This document shows positions 16,613 to 24,177 of a stretch of DNA of 64,000 nt, one piece after another. Position 1 is the first letter of the stretch. Every line of letters begins with the position of its first letter. The translations under genes were made by a program, and so were the position numbers. The notes under the pieces were generated by a model. That model searched no databases. It saw nothing but the letters and a program-made list of their open reading frames with translations, and was not told the DNA's origin. The DNA is from Chryseobacterium viscerum. GTDB lineage: Bacteria > Bacteroidota > Bacteroidia > Flavobacteriales > Weeksellaceae. The stretch is from the NCBI RefSeq assembly GCF_002899945.2, contig NZ_PPEG02000009.1, positions 262,243 through 326,242 of the forward strand, written 5' to 3'.

Positions 16613-17023
16613 TTAGGTTGATAAATTATTATATTCTTCGTCTGTTACAGGTTCCAGCCATTCCACAATTCCGTTTTGGGTATTAGGATTGATGGCAATA
16701 TGGGTAAACTCACTGTTTGGAGCAGCCCCATGCCAGTGGATGACATCTGGAAGAATGTTGACAATATCTCCAGCATGTAAAACCTGAGCAGACTTCCCCT
16801 TTTCCTGATAGAATCCTGTTCCTGAAGTTACGATTAAAATCTGTCCACCGCCATGAGAGTGCCAGTTATTTCTGCATCCTGGTTCGAACAAGACATTTCC
16901 GATCTGACAGTTCAGGTTATCTTCATTGGGTTTAAGGATATGAACCCACGCTGTTCCTCCGGAGAAATAATCCGAAGGAGCTTTTTCCCCTTTCGGAAAG
17001 ATGGTTGTATTAAAAGTTTCCAT
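16613..17023 (-). CDS. Cupin-domain protein
   Basis: A 136-residue single-domain cupin. Motif 1 is GCRNNWHSHGGGQILIVTSG with two His and a Gln in the metal-binding set, and motif 2 is HAGDIVNILPDVIHWHGAAP with the final metal His. Such short cupins (often annotated beside carboxymuconolactone decarboxylases) bind a divalent metal; the reaction is not known. It heads the two-gene unit with the alcohol dehydrogenase and is divergent from the AraC-type gene at 17155, separated by 131 bases. Confidence 0.92.
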   Translation of the reverse strand: METFNTTIFPKGEKAPSDYFSGGTAWVHILKPNEDNLNCQIGNVLFEPGCRNNWHSHGGGQILIVTSGTGFYQEKGKSAQVLHAGDIVNILPDVIHWHGAAPNSEFTHIAINPNTQNGIVEWLEPVTDEEYNNLST

Positions 17024-17124
17024 AACGATACAAAAGTCGAAACTTTCCCGTAAACCAGACTTATACAGATTACCGAATTACTTACCAATTTTACAGACCT
17101 TATTTCAATTACAAATGAAAGTGG

Positions 17125-17132
17125 TAATTTTG
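17125..17132 (+). promoter_or_regulatory. -7 promoter element of the AraC-type gene
   Basis: TAATTTTG matches TAnnTTTG and lies 22 bases before the ATG at 17155. No clear -33 TTG at standard spacing. Confidence 0.45.
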
Positions 17133-17154
17133 AATAGTAATAAAAATATACTTC

Positions 17155-18057
17155 ATGGAAAATCAGGAGGTTGAAATCTATAATACGGTTTCGGAATATA
17201 ATAAAATGGCGAATCATGAAACCCTGCATCCGCTGGTAAGTATCATAGATTTTTCCAAATCCGATCCTATTTGCCAGTATAAAAGAACGTTTGGGTTTTA
17301 TACCGTTTTTCTGAAAGATGTAATGTGTGGAGACATGCAGTATGGAAAACACAGCTACGATTATCAGGAAGGAACTTTAGTTTTTATCGCTCCCGGGCAG
17401 ACCTATGGAATTTATAATAAAGACAGATTTGTTCAGCCTGCAGGTTTTGCCTTAATTTTCCATCCGGATTTAATAAAAGGAACCAACTTAGGAAAAAATA
17501 TCAAAGACTATTCATTTTTCTCTTATGATGTACATGAAGCGCTCCATCTTTCTGAAAAAGAAAGAGAAGTGGTATTGGATTGCTTTAAAAATATTAAACT
17601 GGAGCTGGAACAGGCTATTGATAAACACAGCAAATCTTTAATTGTTAATAATATTGAACTGTTCCTGAATTACTGCATGCGTTTTTATGACCGTCAGTTT
17701 ATTACAAGAGACCATATCAACCAGGGAGTTATCGGAAAATTTGAAAATCTGGTAGATGATTATTTAAAATCTGAGAATCCCAAAAATATAGGTTTTCCCA
17801 TGGTCAATTACTTTGCAGAAAAACTGAATCTTTCTGCCAATTATTTCGGAGACCTGATTAAAAAAGAACTGGGAATTTCTGCTCAGGAATTTATCCACAA
17901 TAAACTTATTGATATTGCCAAAGAACAAATTCTGGATCAGGCAAAAACAATCAGCGAAATTTCCTATGATTTGGGGTTCAAATATCCACAGCATTTTACA
18001 AGACTGTTCAAAACCAAGGTAGGAATTTCTCCAAGTGAATACAAAATGCTGAACTAG
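17155..18057 (+). CDS. AraC family transcriptional regulator
   Basis: A 300-residue regulator with an N-terminal cupin-like sensing domain (residues ~40-170, containing HSYDYQEGTLVFIAPGQTYG) and a C-terminal AraC-type double helix-turn-helix (residues ~205-300). The first HTH is NLSANYFGDLIKKELGISAQ; the second is TISEISYDLGFKYPQHFTRL followed by FKTKVGISPSEYKML, a close match to the family signature. Divergent from the cupin-dehydrogenase unit, which is its likely target. The signal molecule is unknown, probably an aldehyde or aromatic. Confidence 0.95.
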   Translation: MENQEVEIYNTVSEYNKMANHETLHPLVSIIDFSKSDPICQYKRTFGFYTVFLKDVMCGDMQYGKHSYDYQEGTLVFIAPGQTYGIYNKDRFVQPAGFALIFHPDLIKGTNLGKNIKDYSFFSYDVHEALHLSEKEREVVLDCFKNIKLELEQAIDKHSKSLIVNNIELFLNYCMRFYDRQFITRDHINQGVIGKFENLVDDYLKSENPKNIGFPMVNYFAEKLNLSANYFGDLIKKELGISAQEFIHNKLIDIAKEQILDQAKTISEISYDLGFKYPQHFTRLFKTKVGISPSEYKMLN

Positions 18058-18063
18058 TTTTTT

Positions 18064-18243
18064 CAACACTAATAGCACTAATCTTTTCACAAATAACACC
18101 ATTATGGTAGTGGACATTTGTGCTTTCATTTGTGCAATTTGTGTTTAGATTTTTTTTAAACACTAATAACACTAACTTTTTTCACAAATAAGACAATGAT
18201 GGTTTGTGAATATTTGTGTTTTCATTTGTGAAATTTGTGTTTA
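18064..18243. repeat. Tandem 94-base direct duplication of an imperfectly palindromic element
   Basis: Two diverged copies (18064-18147 and 18158-18243) are offset by 94 bases. Both begin AACACTAAT-GCACTAA or AACACTAATAACACTAA, continue TTTTCACAAATAA, and end TTTCATTTGTG-AATTTGTGTTTA. Within each copy CACAAATA pairs with TATTTGTG and the outer AAACAC pairs with GTGTTT, so each could fold into a long hairpin. It fills the gap between the AraC gene and the carboxylesterase gene. Confidence 0.8.
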
Positions 18244-18285
18244 AATAATTAAATTTATAAAGAGAAAAGTTTCACAGTTTTAAAG

Positions 18286-19626
18286 ATGACACCAAATCAG
18301 CAAGACACTCCTATTTTTGAAACCCGTTTCGGAAGAATTTTAGCGCTAAAAGAAGAAGGAATTATCAGGGCTAGAAGTATTCGTTATGCCTATTCTGAAA
18401 GATTTAAAAAACCTGTTTCCGTAGAAGCCTCTTTATCCTCAATGATTATTTCTCCGGAAAAAACTCCGGTATGTCCACAGGCCCTAAGCCCGCTTGTGGA
18501 AAAAATGATTGGAGCAACACCTGTCGAAAGTTTCGAGGTCGATGAATCTACACAATACCTTTCCATAACCCGTCCGGAAGTAATTTCTGAAAACGAAAAA
18601 CTTCCTGTTGTAGTTTGGATTCACGGAGGTTCTCATGAGATAGGGTGTGGCGATCTTGCCACTGCCGATCCTGCGGAATGGGTGAGGGAACAACATATTG
18701 TCGTGGTTGCTGTTTCATATCGCTTAGGATTGTTTGGTTTCTTAGGTGGAGATCAGGATAGGCCCGCTAATCTTGGGCTCTTGGATATGATTGAAGCATT
18801 GAAGTGGATAAAAACCAATATTGCAGATCTTGGAGGTGATGAAAATAATATTACCCTTCTCGGACAGTCTTCAGGAGGTGATGCCATTGCACACTTAATG
18901 ATTTCAGAAGGAGTGGAGAATTTATTTCAGCGTGTGATTATTCAAAGTGCTCCTTTGGGGCTACGGCATAAAAGACAGAAAATGTCTGCGGAATTTCTGA
19001 CAAAAACAGAAATATTGAAAGATGAAGCCGATGTTTTAAAAATGATGGATGGGTACAGAAAATTTTTACCATCGGTAATAAAATATGGTTTGAAAGCAGT
19101 CATGCCTTTTGGTACTCAATACGGATATTTTCCTTTGTGTAAAGAAGAGGAGTCGGTAGAAATGTGGAAAAAGAATGCTCAGAAATATGATGTGTTGATT
19201 GGTTTCAATAATGACGAAACTGCTTTTTATCTTAAAACATCCGAAGCTTTAAATAAATATTTCGGGAAAGGGCTGGGATTAACAATTATGGATAAAGCTG
19301 TAGAAAAAACCACCGCACTTATCTATGGGAATCCGGCAAGACAGTTTGCACAGAATCTGGCTGAAGCTGGTGGAAATGTCTATCTTTTCAGAATTCATTC
19401 AAAATTAAAAGACAATCCTATCGGGGCGCCGCATTGCATTGACCTTCCTTTGATTTTTGGGAATGAGTCAGCCTGGAAATCTTCCGAACTGCTGAAAGAT
19501 ATTCCCTGGAGTCGTATTCATGAGAATGGTAAAAAGCTGAGGGCACTCTGGGCTGAATTTGCCCGCACCGGAAAGATATCTGATACCTCAGAGAGACCGG
19601 AAATCCTGGAACTCAGAAAAATGTAG
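18286..19626 (+). CDS. Type B carboxylesterase (alpha/beta hydrolase)
   Basis: A 446-residue cytoplasmic esterase of the carboxylesterase/para-nitrobenzyl esterase family. The oxyanion segment VVVWIHGGSHEIGCGD, the segment VVAVSYRLGLFGFL, the nucleophile elbow ITLLGQSSGGDAIAHLM (Ser in GQSSG), the acidic residue region IGFNNDETAFYL and the late His in GAPHCIDLPLIFGN are all present in the usual order. It lacks a signal peptide. It hydrolyses carboxylic esters, substrate unknown. The family is usually ~500 residues, so this member is compact. The gene has no obvious operon partner. Confidence 0.93.
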   Translation: MTPNQQDTPIFETRFGRILALKEEGIIRARSIRYAYSERFKKPVSVEASLSSMIISPEKTPVCPQALSPLVEKMIGATPVESFEVDESTQYLSITRPEVISENEKLPVVVWIHGGSHEIGCGDLATADPAEWVREQHIVVVAVSYRLGLFGFLGGDQDRPANLGLLDMIEALKWIKTNIADLGGDENNITLLGQSSGGDAIAHLMISEGVENLFQRVIIQSAPLGLRHKRQKMSAEFLTKTEILKDEADVLKMMDGYRKFLPSVIKYGLKAVMPFGTQYGYFPLCKEEESVEMWKKNAQKYDVLIGFNNDETAFYLKTSEALNKYFGKGLGLTIMDKAVEKTTALIYGNPARQFAQNLAEAGGNVYLFRIHSKLKDNPIGAPHCIDLPLIFGNESAWKSSELLKDIPWSRIHENGKKLRALWAEFARTGKISDTSERPEILELRKM

Positions 19627-19675
19627 CCACACATCAAAATTTATAAAATCTCTCATCTTAACAAACTTCTCAACG

Positions 19676-19740
19676 GAAGACGTAAACATTCCCCTTCTCT
19701 GGATGAGTGGCGAAAATTCAAAGAATTTTTGACGGGTAGT
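19676..19740 (+). repeat. Dispersed intergenic repeat, copy 1
   Basis: A ~65-base stretch beginning GAAGACGTAA, with ATTCCCCT, and ending TGGCGAAAATTCAAAGAATT-TTTGACGGG. The reverse complement occurs at 24091-24153 with the same ends and a changed centre. The part AAAATTC-AAA-GAATTTT is itself a hairpin. Confidence 0.8.
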
Positions 19741-19873
19741 TCAGCCATATCTTCAATATTCACTTGTTTTTATGTGAATTATGTATGTTTAATCGTGTAG
19801 TTGATATTGAATATGTATTCATAATTGTTATTTTTAATGTATATTTAATTACTAAACCATAAAAACAGTCATT

Positions 19874-20041
19874 ATGAAAACAAACAAAGATGTTAAAGTA
19901 AGAAAATTGAACCGTCAGGAATTGAAGAGTTTAAAAGCGGGAGATATTAACAGAGGTAAAGTATGCTGTACTTCCAACGAAGATGGACAATGCTGTGAAT
20001 GGGCGATAGATGTTTGGAATTGTCAATATATCTATTGCTAA
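19874..20041 (+). CDS. Small Cys-rich peptide with bacteriocin-type leader (RiPP-like precursor candidate)
   Basis: A 55-residue open frame, absent from standard length cut-offs. The N-terminal half MKTNKDVKVRKLNRQELKSL-KAG looks like the leader of double-glycine bacteriocin-like peptides in Chryseobacterium and relatives, where LxRxELKxIxGG precedes the cleavage site; here the place of GG is taken by AG (22-23) or RG (27-28). The C-terminal half holds six Cys (residues 31, 32, 40, 41, 50, 55), two Trp and ends in Tyr-Cys. No maturation enzyme or peptidase-containing exporter lies next to it. The gene stands between two dispersed repeats and ends just before a long palindrome. Coding status rests on leader resemblance and the Cys pattern. 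Confidence 0.7.
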   Translation: MKTNKDVKVRKLNRQELKSLKAGDINRGKVCCTSNEDGQCCEWAIDVWNCQYIYC

Positions 20042-20053
20042 TATAATGTCTTT

Positions 20054-20084
20054 CCCTTGTCAAGGTTTTAAACCTTGACAAGGG
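20054..20084. terminator. Long palindromic hairpin after the small peptide gene
   Basis: A 31-base near-perfect palindrome with 15-base arms (20054-20068, 20070-20084; outer arm CCCTTGTCAAGG). It lies 12 bases after the peptide stop and 30 bases after the convergent amylase gene. There is no good T-tract on either side, so termination is likely but not certain. Confidence 0.65.
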
Positions 20085-20114
20085 TCATTGAAAGAGAGAT
20101 TTTAAAATTTAATC

Positions 20115-21587
20115 TTATTCAGGAATCCAGACACTCACATTTCCTGCCGGAGCAGGAAAATCTCCCCATCCGTTTTCATCAATGGTTACTTTATTTTTGG
20201 ATCTTTTCAACAGATCTTTGAATTTTTTTCCGGCATAAAGCGTTCCCACTTCCATAGGCTTGTTGTAAGAATCTTTATTACTCAGAACAACAGCACATCC
20301 GCTATGTTCATCATCACCCATACGTACCCAGCCAAGACAGTTGGCATCTTCAAAATAATCCTGCTGGTCACCATAGGCATGATCTTTCCTCGCTTTTAAT
20401 AATTCTTCAATACCATCTACTTTGGGCATAAATATTTCCTGATCATTGCCTTCTCTATCTTTATCCACATAATGAGCTCCATAGAGATCAGGATAAAAAA
20501 TACATGGATAGCCCTCTTTTCTCAATAAGATAAGCGCATAGGCAATTGGTTTGAACCATGGTTCTACAGGAGCTTCAAGATCTTGTAAAGGCTGTGTATC
20601 ATGATTGGCCACCAAACTTACAGAATGCATAGGATCTGCCTGAGTAAGAGTTTCTTCAAAAATTCTCCTGAGATCATAAGAATCTCCTTCTCTGGAAGCT
20701 GTATGGAAATTATTCTGTAACGAACTGTCAAAAAGACTCATGCAGCCTTCTGTCACTTCAATATATTTTTGAAGCAGATGAAGATAGCCGGGAGCCCAGT
20801 ATTCTCCAACAGCAAAAATATCTTTTCCTGAATTGGAACGGAGCAGCATAAGCCATTCTTTATAAAAATCAAAAGAAATATGTTTTAGAGCATCCAGTCT
20901 CACGCCATCGAAATCAGTCTGGTCAAAGTACCATTTTGCCCAATTATTGAGCTCTTCCCGTACAAAAGGATTCCGGTGCTCAATATCATTATACATCAGG
21001 TAATCATAATTTCCTTTTTCATCATCTATCATTTCCTCCCAGTCATTTCCGTATTCTGACTGTATTTTGAAGATATGGGAATCCATACCTTCTGCATAGT
21101 CCACGCCGCTGAAGCAGGTGAAGTTCCATTCAAAATCAGAATATTTTTTTCCTCTTCCGGGAAAGGTAAATTTGGTATAAGATTCTATTTCGATAACATC
21201 GGAAATTACTTTTTCCCTGTTCTCTTCATCTACTTTTACGACTTTGAATTTTTCCAGTTCATCACCGCCGGCTTTATGCCCCAGCACAATGTCTACAATG
21301 ACCTGTATATTTTGTTTCTTTAAGGCTTTAATTGCTTTTGTATAATCGTTTTTAGTGCCGTATTTGGTAGGAAGGGTTCCTTTTTGATCAAACTCTCCAA
21401 GATCATAAAGGTCGTAGGCATCATATCCGATAGAATAACCGCCATTGGTGCCTTTATAGGCGGGAGGAAACCATACAGAAGTAATTCCAAGTTTTGCTAA
21501 GTATCCGGCCTGTTTTTCGGCTTCTTTCCACAATTTTCCGTCGCCTTCAGAATACCAGTGGAAAAACTGAATCATGGTTGGGTTCAT
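20115..21587 (-). CDS. Cytoplasmic alpha-amylase (GH13)
   Basis: A 490-residue glycoside hydrolase of family 13, subfamily 5 in style (close to bacterial liquefying amylases and E. coli AmyA). The conserved regions are IQVIVDIVLGHKAG (region I, with His changed context), FDGVRLDALKHI (nucleophile Asp), DIFAVGEYW (acid/base Glu) and LVANHDTQPLQ (third Asp). It starts MNPTMIQFFHWY with no signal peptide, so it acts on internal alpha-1,4-glucans or imported maltodextrins. The C-terminal domain ends SVWIPE, typical of the group. It appears monocistronic. Confidence 0.96.
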   Translation of the reverse strand: MNPTMIQFFHWYSEGDGKLWKEAEKQAGYLAKLGITSVWFPPAYKGTNGGYSIGYDAYDLYDLGEFDQKGTLPTKYGTKNDYTKAIKALKKQNIQVIVDIVLGHKAGGDELEKFKVVKVDEENREKVISDVIEIESYTKFTFPGRGKKYSDFEWNFTCFSGVDYAEGMDSHIFKIQSEYGNDWEEMIDDEKGNYDYLMYNDIEHRNPFVREELNNWAKWYFDQTDFDGVRLDALKHISFDFYKEWLMLLRSNSGKDIFAVGEYWAPGYLHLLQKYIEVTEGCMSLFDSSLQNNFHTASREGDSYDLRRIFEETLTQADPMHSVSLVANHDTQPLQDLEAPVEPWFKPIAYALILLRKEGYPCIFYPDLYGAHYVDKDREGNDQEIFMPKVDGIEELLKARKDHAYGDQQDYFEDANCLGWVRMGDDEHSGCAVVLSNKDSYNKPMEVGTLYAGKKFKDLLKRSKNKVTIDENGWGDFPAPAGNVSVWIPE

Positions 21588-21631
21588 AAATTTGCTGATT
21601 TGGTTGATACAAGGTAGCGAAAAAATATGAC

Positions 21632-22729
21632 CTATTCATTTTCGAATTCTTCAAACGGGATTTTTAGTTGAACGGAAATCTGTTTTTTTTCTTCCGTATT
21701 CAGTTGGGAGAGTGACAATCCGAGCAAACGTACTGCTTTGTCAAAAGGTCGGAGTTCCCAAAGTTTTTTTCCGGTGCTGAAATATTGTTCCGGGGATGAA
21801 AAATAATCTTCCCTTGTTATACTTCTTGTGAAAAGAGAGAAATCTTTATATTTTATCTTTAGAGTTAAAGTCCTTCCGAGAATATTATTTTTCTGTAATC
21901 TTTGATGAAGTTCTTCTCCAAGACTTTCCAGTTTTTCGTTGATCTGCTGTTCATCCAGAAGATCTTCAAAGAAAGTTCTTTCTACAGCTACACTTTTCTG
22001 AATACGATGAGGTTTTACTTCGGAAGTATGAATCCCACGTACGACATTGTAATAATGCTGGCCGGACTTTCCAAAAAGCCTTACCAGATCTTCGAGTGAT
22101 CTTTTCTTGAGATCTTTTCCTTTATAAATTCCTAAGCTAAACATTTTATTGGCTGTCACTTTTCCAACACCATAAAATTTTTCTACAGGTAGTTCTTCCA
22201 GAAAATGCTCCATTTTATCGGGATGAATGGTTTTCTGGCCATTCGGTTTATTGATGTCAGAAGCTACTTTAGCCAAAAACTTGTTAACTGAAATACCTGC
22301 AGAAGCTGTAAGCCCGGTTTGTTCAAAAATTTTCTGACGGATTTCTTTGGCGATGAGGTTGGCAGATTCCATCCCTTTTTTATTTTCCGTGACATCCAGA
22401 TAGGCTTCATCCAGAGAAAGGGGTTCTACCAGATCAGTATATTCATAGAAAATTTCCCGGATCTTTTTGGAGATCTCTTTATATCGGGCAAATCGGGGAG
22501 GGACAAAAATAAGATGCGGACATTTTTCTTTGGCTGTCTTACTGGGCATTGCAGACCGTACTCCATATTTTCTGGCTTCATAGCTTGCTGCTGCAACCAC
22601 GCCACGATGTTGTCCTCCAACCGCAATAGGCTTGCCTTTCAATGTAGGATTATCATGCTGCTCCACGGAAGCATAGAATGCGTCCATATCTACATGAATA
22701 ATTTTACGAAGAGGCAAAGAAAAATCCAT
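21632..22729 (-). CDS. dinB: DNA polymerase IV (Y-family)
   Basis: A 365-residue translesion polymerase. Palm motifs are IIHVDMDAFYASVEQHDNP (first catalytic Asp) and PLSLDEAYLDVTENKKG (Asp-Glu pair); the fingers (AVGGQHRGVVAAASYEARKY), helix-hairpin-helix thumb (EKFYGVGKVTANKMFSLGIY) and little-finger domain follow in order. It copies past DNA lesions with low fidelity. The ATG at 22729 was chosen over a TTG six bases upstream because a -7 promoter box ends at 22733, which would put the transcription start at or next to this ATG; the message may be leaderless. No LexA-type site was recognised. Confidence 0.95.
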   Translation of the reverse strand: MDFSLPLRKIIHVDMDAFYASVEQHDNPTLKGKPIAVGGQHRGVVAAASYEARKYGVRSAMPSKTAKEKCPHLIFVPPRFARYKEISKKIREIFYEYTDLVEPLSLDEAYLDVTENKKGMESANLIAKEIRQKIFEQTGLTASAGISVNKFLAKVASDINKPNGQKTIHPDKMEHFLEELPVEKFYGVGKVTANKMFSLGIYKGKDLKKRSLEDLVRLFGKSGQHYYNVVRGIHTSEVKPHRIQKSVAVERTFFEDLLDEQQINEKLESLGEELHQRLQKNNILGRTLTLKIKYKDFSLFTRSITREDYFSSPEQYFSTGKKLWELRPFDKAVRLLGLSLSQLNTEEKKQISVQLKIPFEEFENE

Positions 22730-22732
22730 ATA

Positions 22733-22740
22733 CAAAGATA
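22733..22740 (-). promoter_or_regulatory. -7 promoter element of dinB
   Basis: On the minus strand TATCTTTG (22740-22733) fits TAnnTTTG. Its last base is only four bases before the ATG at 22729, so the expected transcription start coincides with the start codon. Confidence 0.5.
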
Positions 22741-22776
22741 TGGATTCCTTTATTTACGGTAAATTTTTTATAGGAA

Positions 22777-22912
22777 GGAAGTTTGAAGCTGGAGGCTTGA
22801 TGTTAATGTGGTCGATAGAGAAATTTATAACCCGACTTATTGAAAATTAATTAAAAGAATACCCGATTATTTATTGCACTAAAACTACTTCGATCTTCCT
22901 GCTTCCAGCCTT
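22777..22912. repeat. Inverted-repeat-ended dispersed element, copy 1 (MITE-like)
   Basis: About 136 bases whose ends are imperfect inverted repeats: GGAAGTTTGAAGCTGGAGG at the left and TTCCTGCTTCCAGCC at the right. A relative in the opposite orientation lies at 40395-40545; both share the ends and an internal TGCACTA. It fills the gap between dinB and a GNAT gene. It contains no reading frame. Confidence 0.55.
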
Positions 22913-22915
22913 TTT

Positions 22916-23368
22916 CTATTTCAGTCTCATGGTGAGAAGGTGAGGCTCGAAACCTGCTTTTTCATAAGCTTTTATGGCAGATTCATTTTGAGCATATACA
23001 TCCAGTCTTATTTCATTGATTCCTCTTGATTTTGACCAGGAAATAAGTTCATCAGTAATCACTTTATTGATTCCTTTTCCTCTGTGTTCCGGCTTTACGT
23101 ACATAAACCCCAGATAAGAATACTTCTCGAATTGATTGTAATATTTTTCCGATTTTTTGATCAGGGCATATCCTGATGCAATAATCTCGTTATTTTCTTC
23201 AGCAACGATTACAGTTGCATCCGGAGACTGTATCAGAGCCTTTAAATCATAATAATGAATCTCTCCTTCAATAAGTGTACTGTTGAAAGGTCTTTCTGCC
23301 GTAACAACTCCCTGTTCGAATTCTAAAAGAATTTCTAAATCCTTTTCTGTAGCTTCTCTTGTGATCAT
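22916..23368 (-). CDS. GNAT family N-acetyltransferase
   Basis: A 150-residue single-domain GNAT. The acetyl-CoA-binding loop and helix are in MYVKPEHRGKGINKVITDEL (R-G-K-G), and the final segment SAIKAYEKAGFEPHLLTMRL is the usual GNAT ending. The early EATEKDLEILLEFE start is also typical. The acceptor is unknown. It lies alone on the minus strand, 88 bases downstream of the TlpA-like gene with a terminator in between. Confidence 0.92.
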   Translation of the reverse strand: MITREATEKDLEILLEFEQGVVTAERPFNSTLIEGEIHYYDLKALIQSPDATVIVAEENNEIIASGYALIKKSEKYYNQFEKYSYLGFMYVKPEHRGKGINKVITDELISWSKSRGINEIRLDVYAQNESAIKAYEKAGFEPHLLTMRLK

Positions 23369-23390
23369 GGTGTTTAATAAATAAAATTTT

Positions 23391-23428
23391 AAAACTCATT
23401 GAAATCAGATGATTTTCAATGAGTTTTT
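23391..23428 (-). terminator. Terminator after the TlpA-like gene
   Basis: A 14-bp stem (23391-23404 with 23414-23427; core AACTCATTGAAA) around a 9-base loop. On the minus strand it is followed by T-rich sequence, so it ends the thioredoxin-like gene. Confidence 0.8.
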
Positions 23429-23456
23429 ATGTTTTTCGAATTAAAATAAATGATGA

Positions 23457-23972
23457 TTATTTTAAAAGTTTGTCTATGGTTTGCTGAAGTTCAGGGTCTT
23501 CGGGTGATATTGCGTAGTATTTTGCAATAGATGATTTCTGATCAATCACCATGTATCTTGGGATCCAGTTAAGATCTACATAGTTATTGAAATCATTTTT
23601 CCATCCGGAAGCAAACCAGTAATTTTCTTTGTCTTTCATATCAAATCTTTCCAGACTTTTTTCAAACCCTTCTTTTGAACGGTCTAATGATAGAAAAACA
23701 AAATCAATATTTTTGTTATTTTCTTCTAATTCCTTTGCTTTGGGAAGGGCATTTAAGCAATCTCTACACCATCCTGCCCAAAAATCGATAACCAGAACTT
23801 TTCCTTTATGCTGATCAAGAATCTGCTGAATGGTAATGGCTTTTCCATCTTCATCTTCCAGTTTCTGTTGTAACGCTTCCTTTGAAAATCCTGTTTTAAG
23901 AGTGGCCGGGACTTTTTGTGAATAGCTAATCCCAAAAATACCCATCATAAAAATTAATATCAACTTTTTCAT
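23457..23972 (-). CDS. Periplasmic TlpA-like thioredoxin-fold protein
   Basis: A 171-residue exported protein with a signal peptide (MKKLILIFMMGIFGISYSQ) and a TlpA/ResA-type thioredoxin domain. The active site is WCRDC within VLVIDFWAGWCRDCLNALPK; the cis-Pro loop is in WIPRYMVID. Such proteins are membrane- or periplasm-located disulfide reductants for cytochrome c maturation or other substrates. WCRDC differs from the common WCxPC by lacking the Pro, which would change redox potential. A -7 box TAGATTTG (minus strand, 23999-23992) lies 20 bases before the ATG. Confidence 0.92.
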   Translation of the reverse strand: MKKLILIFMMGIFGISYSQKVPATLKTGFSKEALQQKLEDEDGKAITIQQILDQHKGKVLVIDFWAGWCRDCLNALPKAKELEENNKNIDFVFLSLDRSKEGFEKSLERFDMKDKENYWFASGWKNDFNNYVDLNWIPRYMVIDQKSSIAKYYAISPEDPELQQTIDKLLK

Positions 23973-24090
23973 CTCGACAATTTCATTTGTACAAATCTAA
24001 ACAATGAATTGCAATCTGAGATTGATTTCTGTTGAATTAGGAAAAATTTATAATATTGATGGATTCTATGGGATATGAGAATGTGTAAAC

Positions 24091-24153
24091 CACCCCGTCA
24101 AAAATTCTTTGAATTTTCGCCACCCCTCCGTGGGAGGGGAATATTACGTCTTC
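24091..24153 (-). repeat. Dispersed intergenic repeat, copy 2
   Basis: Reverse-complement copy of the 19676-19740 element, sharing GACGTAAtATTCCCCT and TGGCGAAAATTC. Here the centre contains CCCCTCC-gtg-GGAGGGG, a strong hairpin absent from copy 1. It lies 25 bases after the purine nucleoside phosphorylase stop. Confidence 0.8.
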
Positions 24154-24177
24154 AGTTGTTGTATTTGTGAAATATTT

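Noticed and set aside
18286..19626. Carboxylesterase as part of the AraC/cupin/dehydrogenase regulon
   Set aside because: It is separated from the AraC gene by a 180-base repeat and has no shared control site that I can see.
22319..22762. 147-residue plus-strand frame across dinB
   Set aside because: Antisense shadow of the polymerase palm and fingers region.
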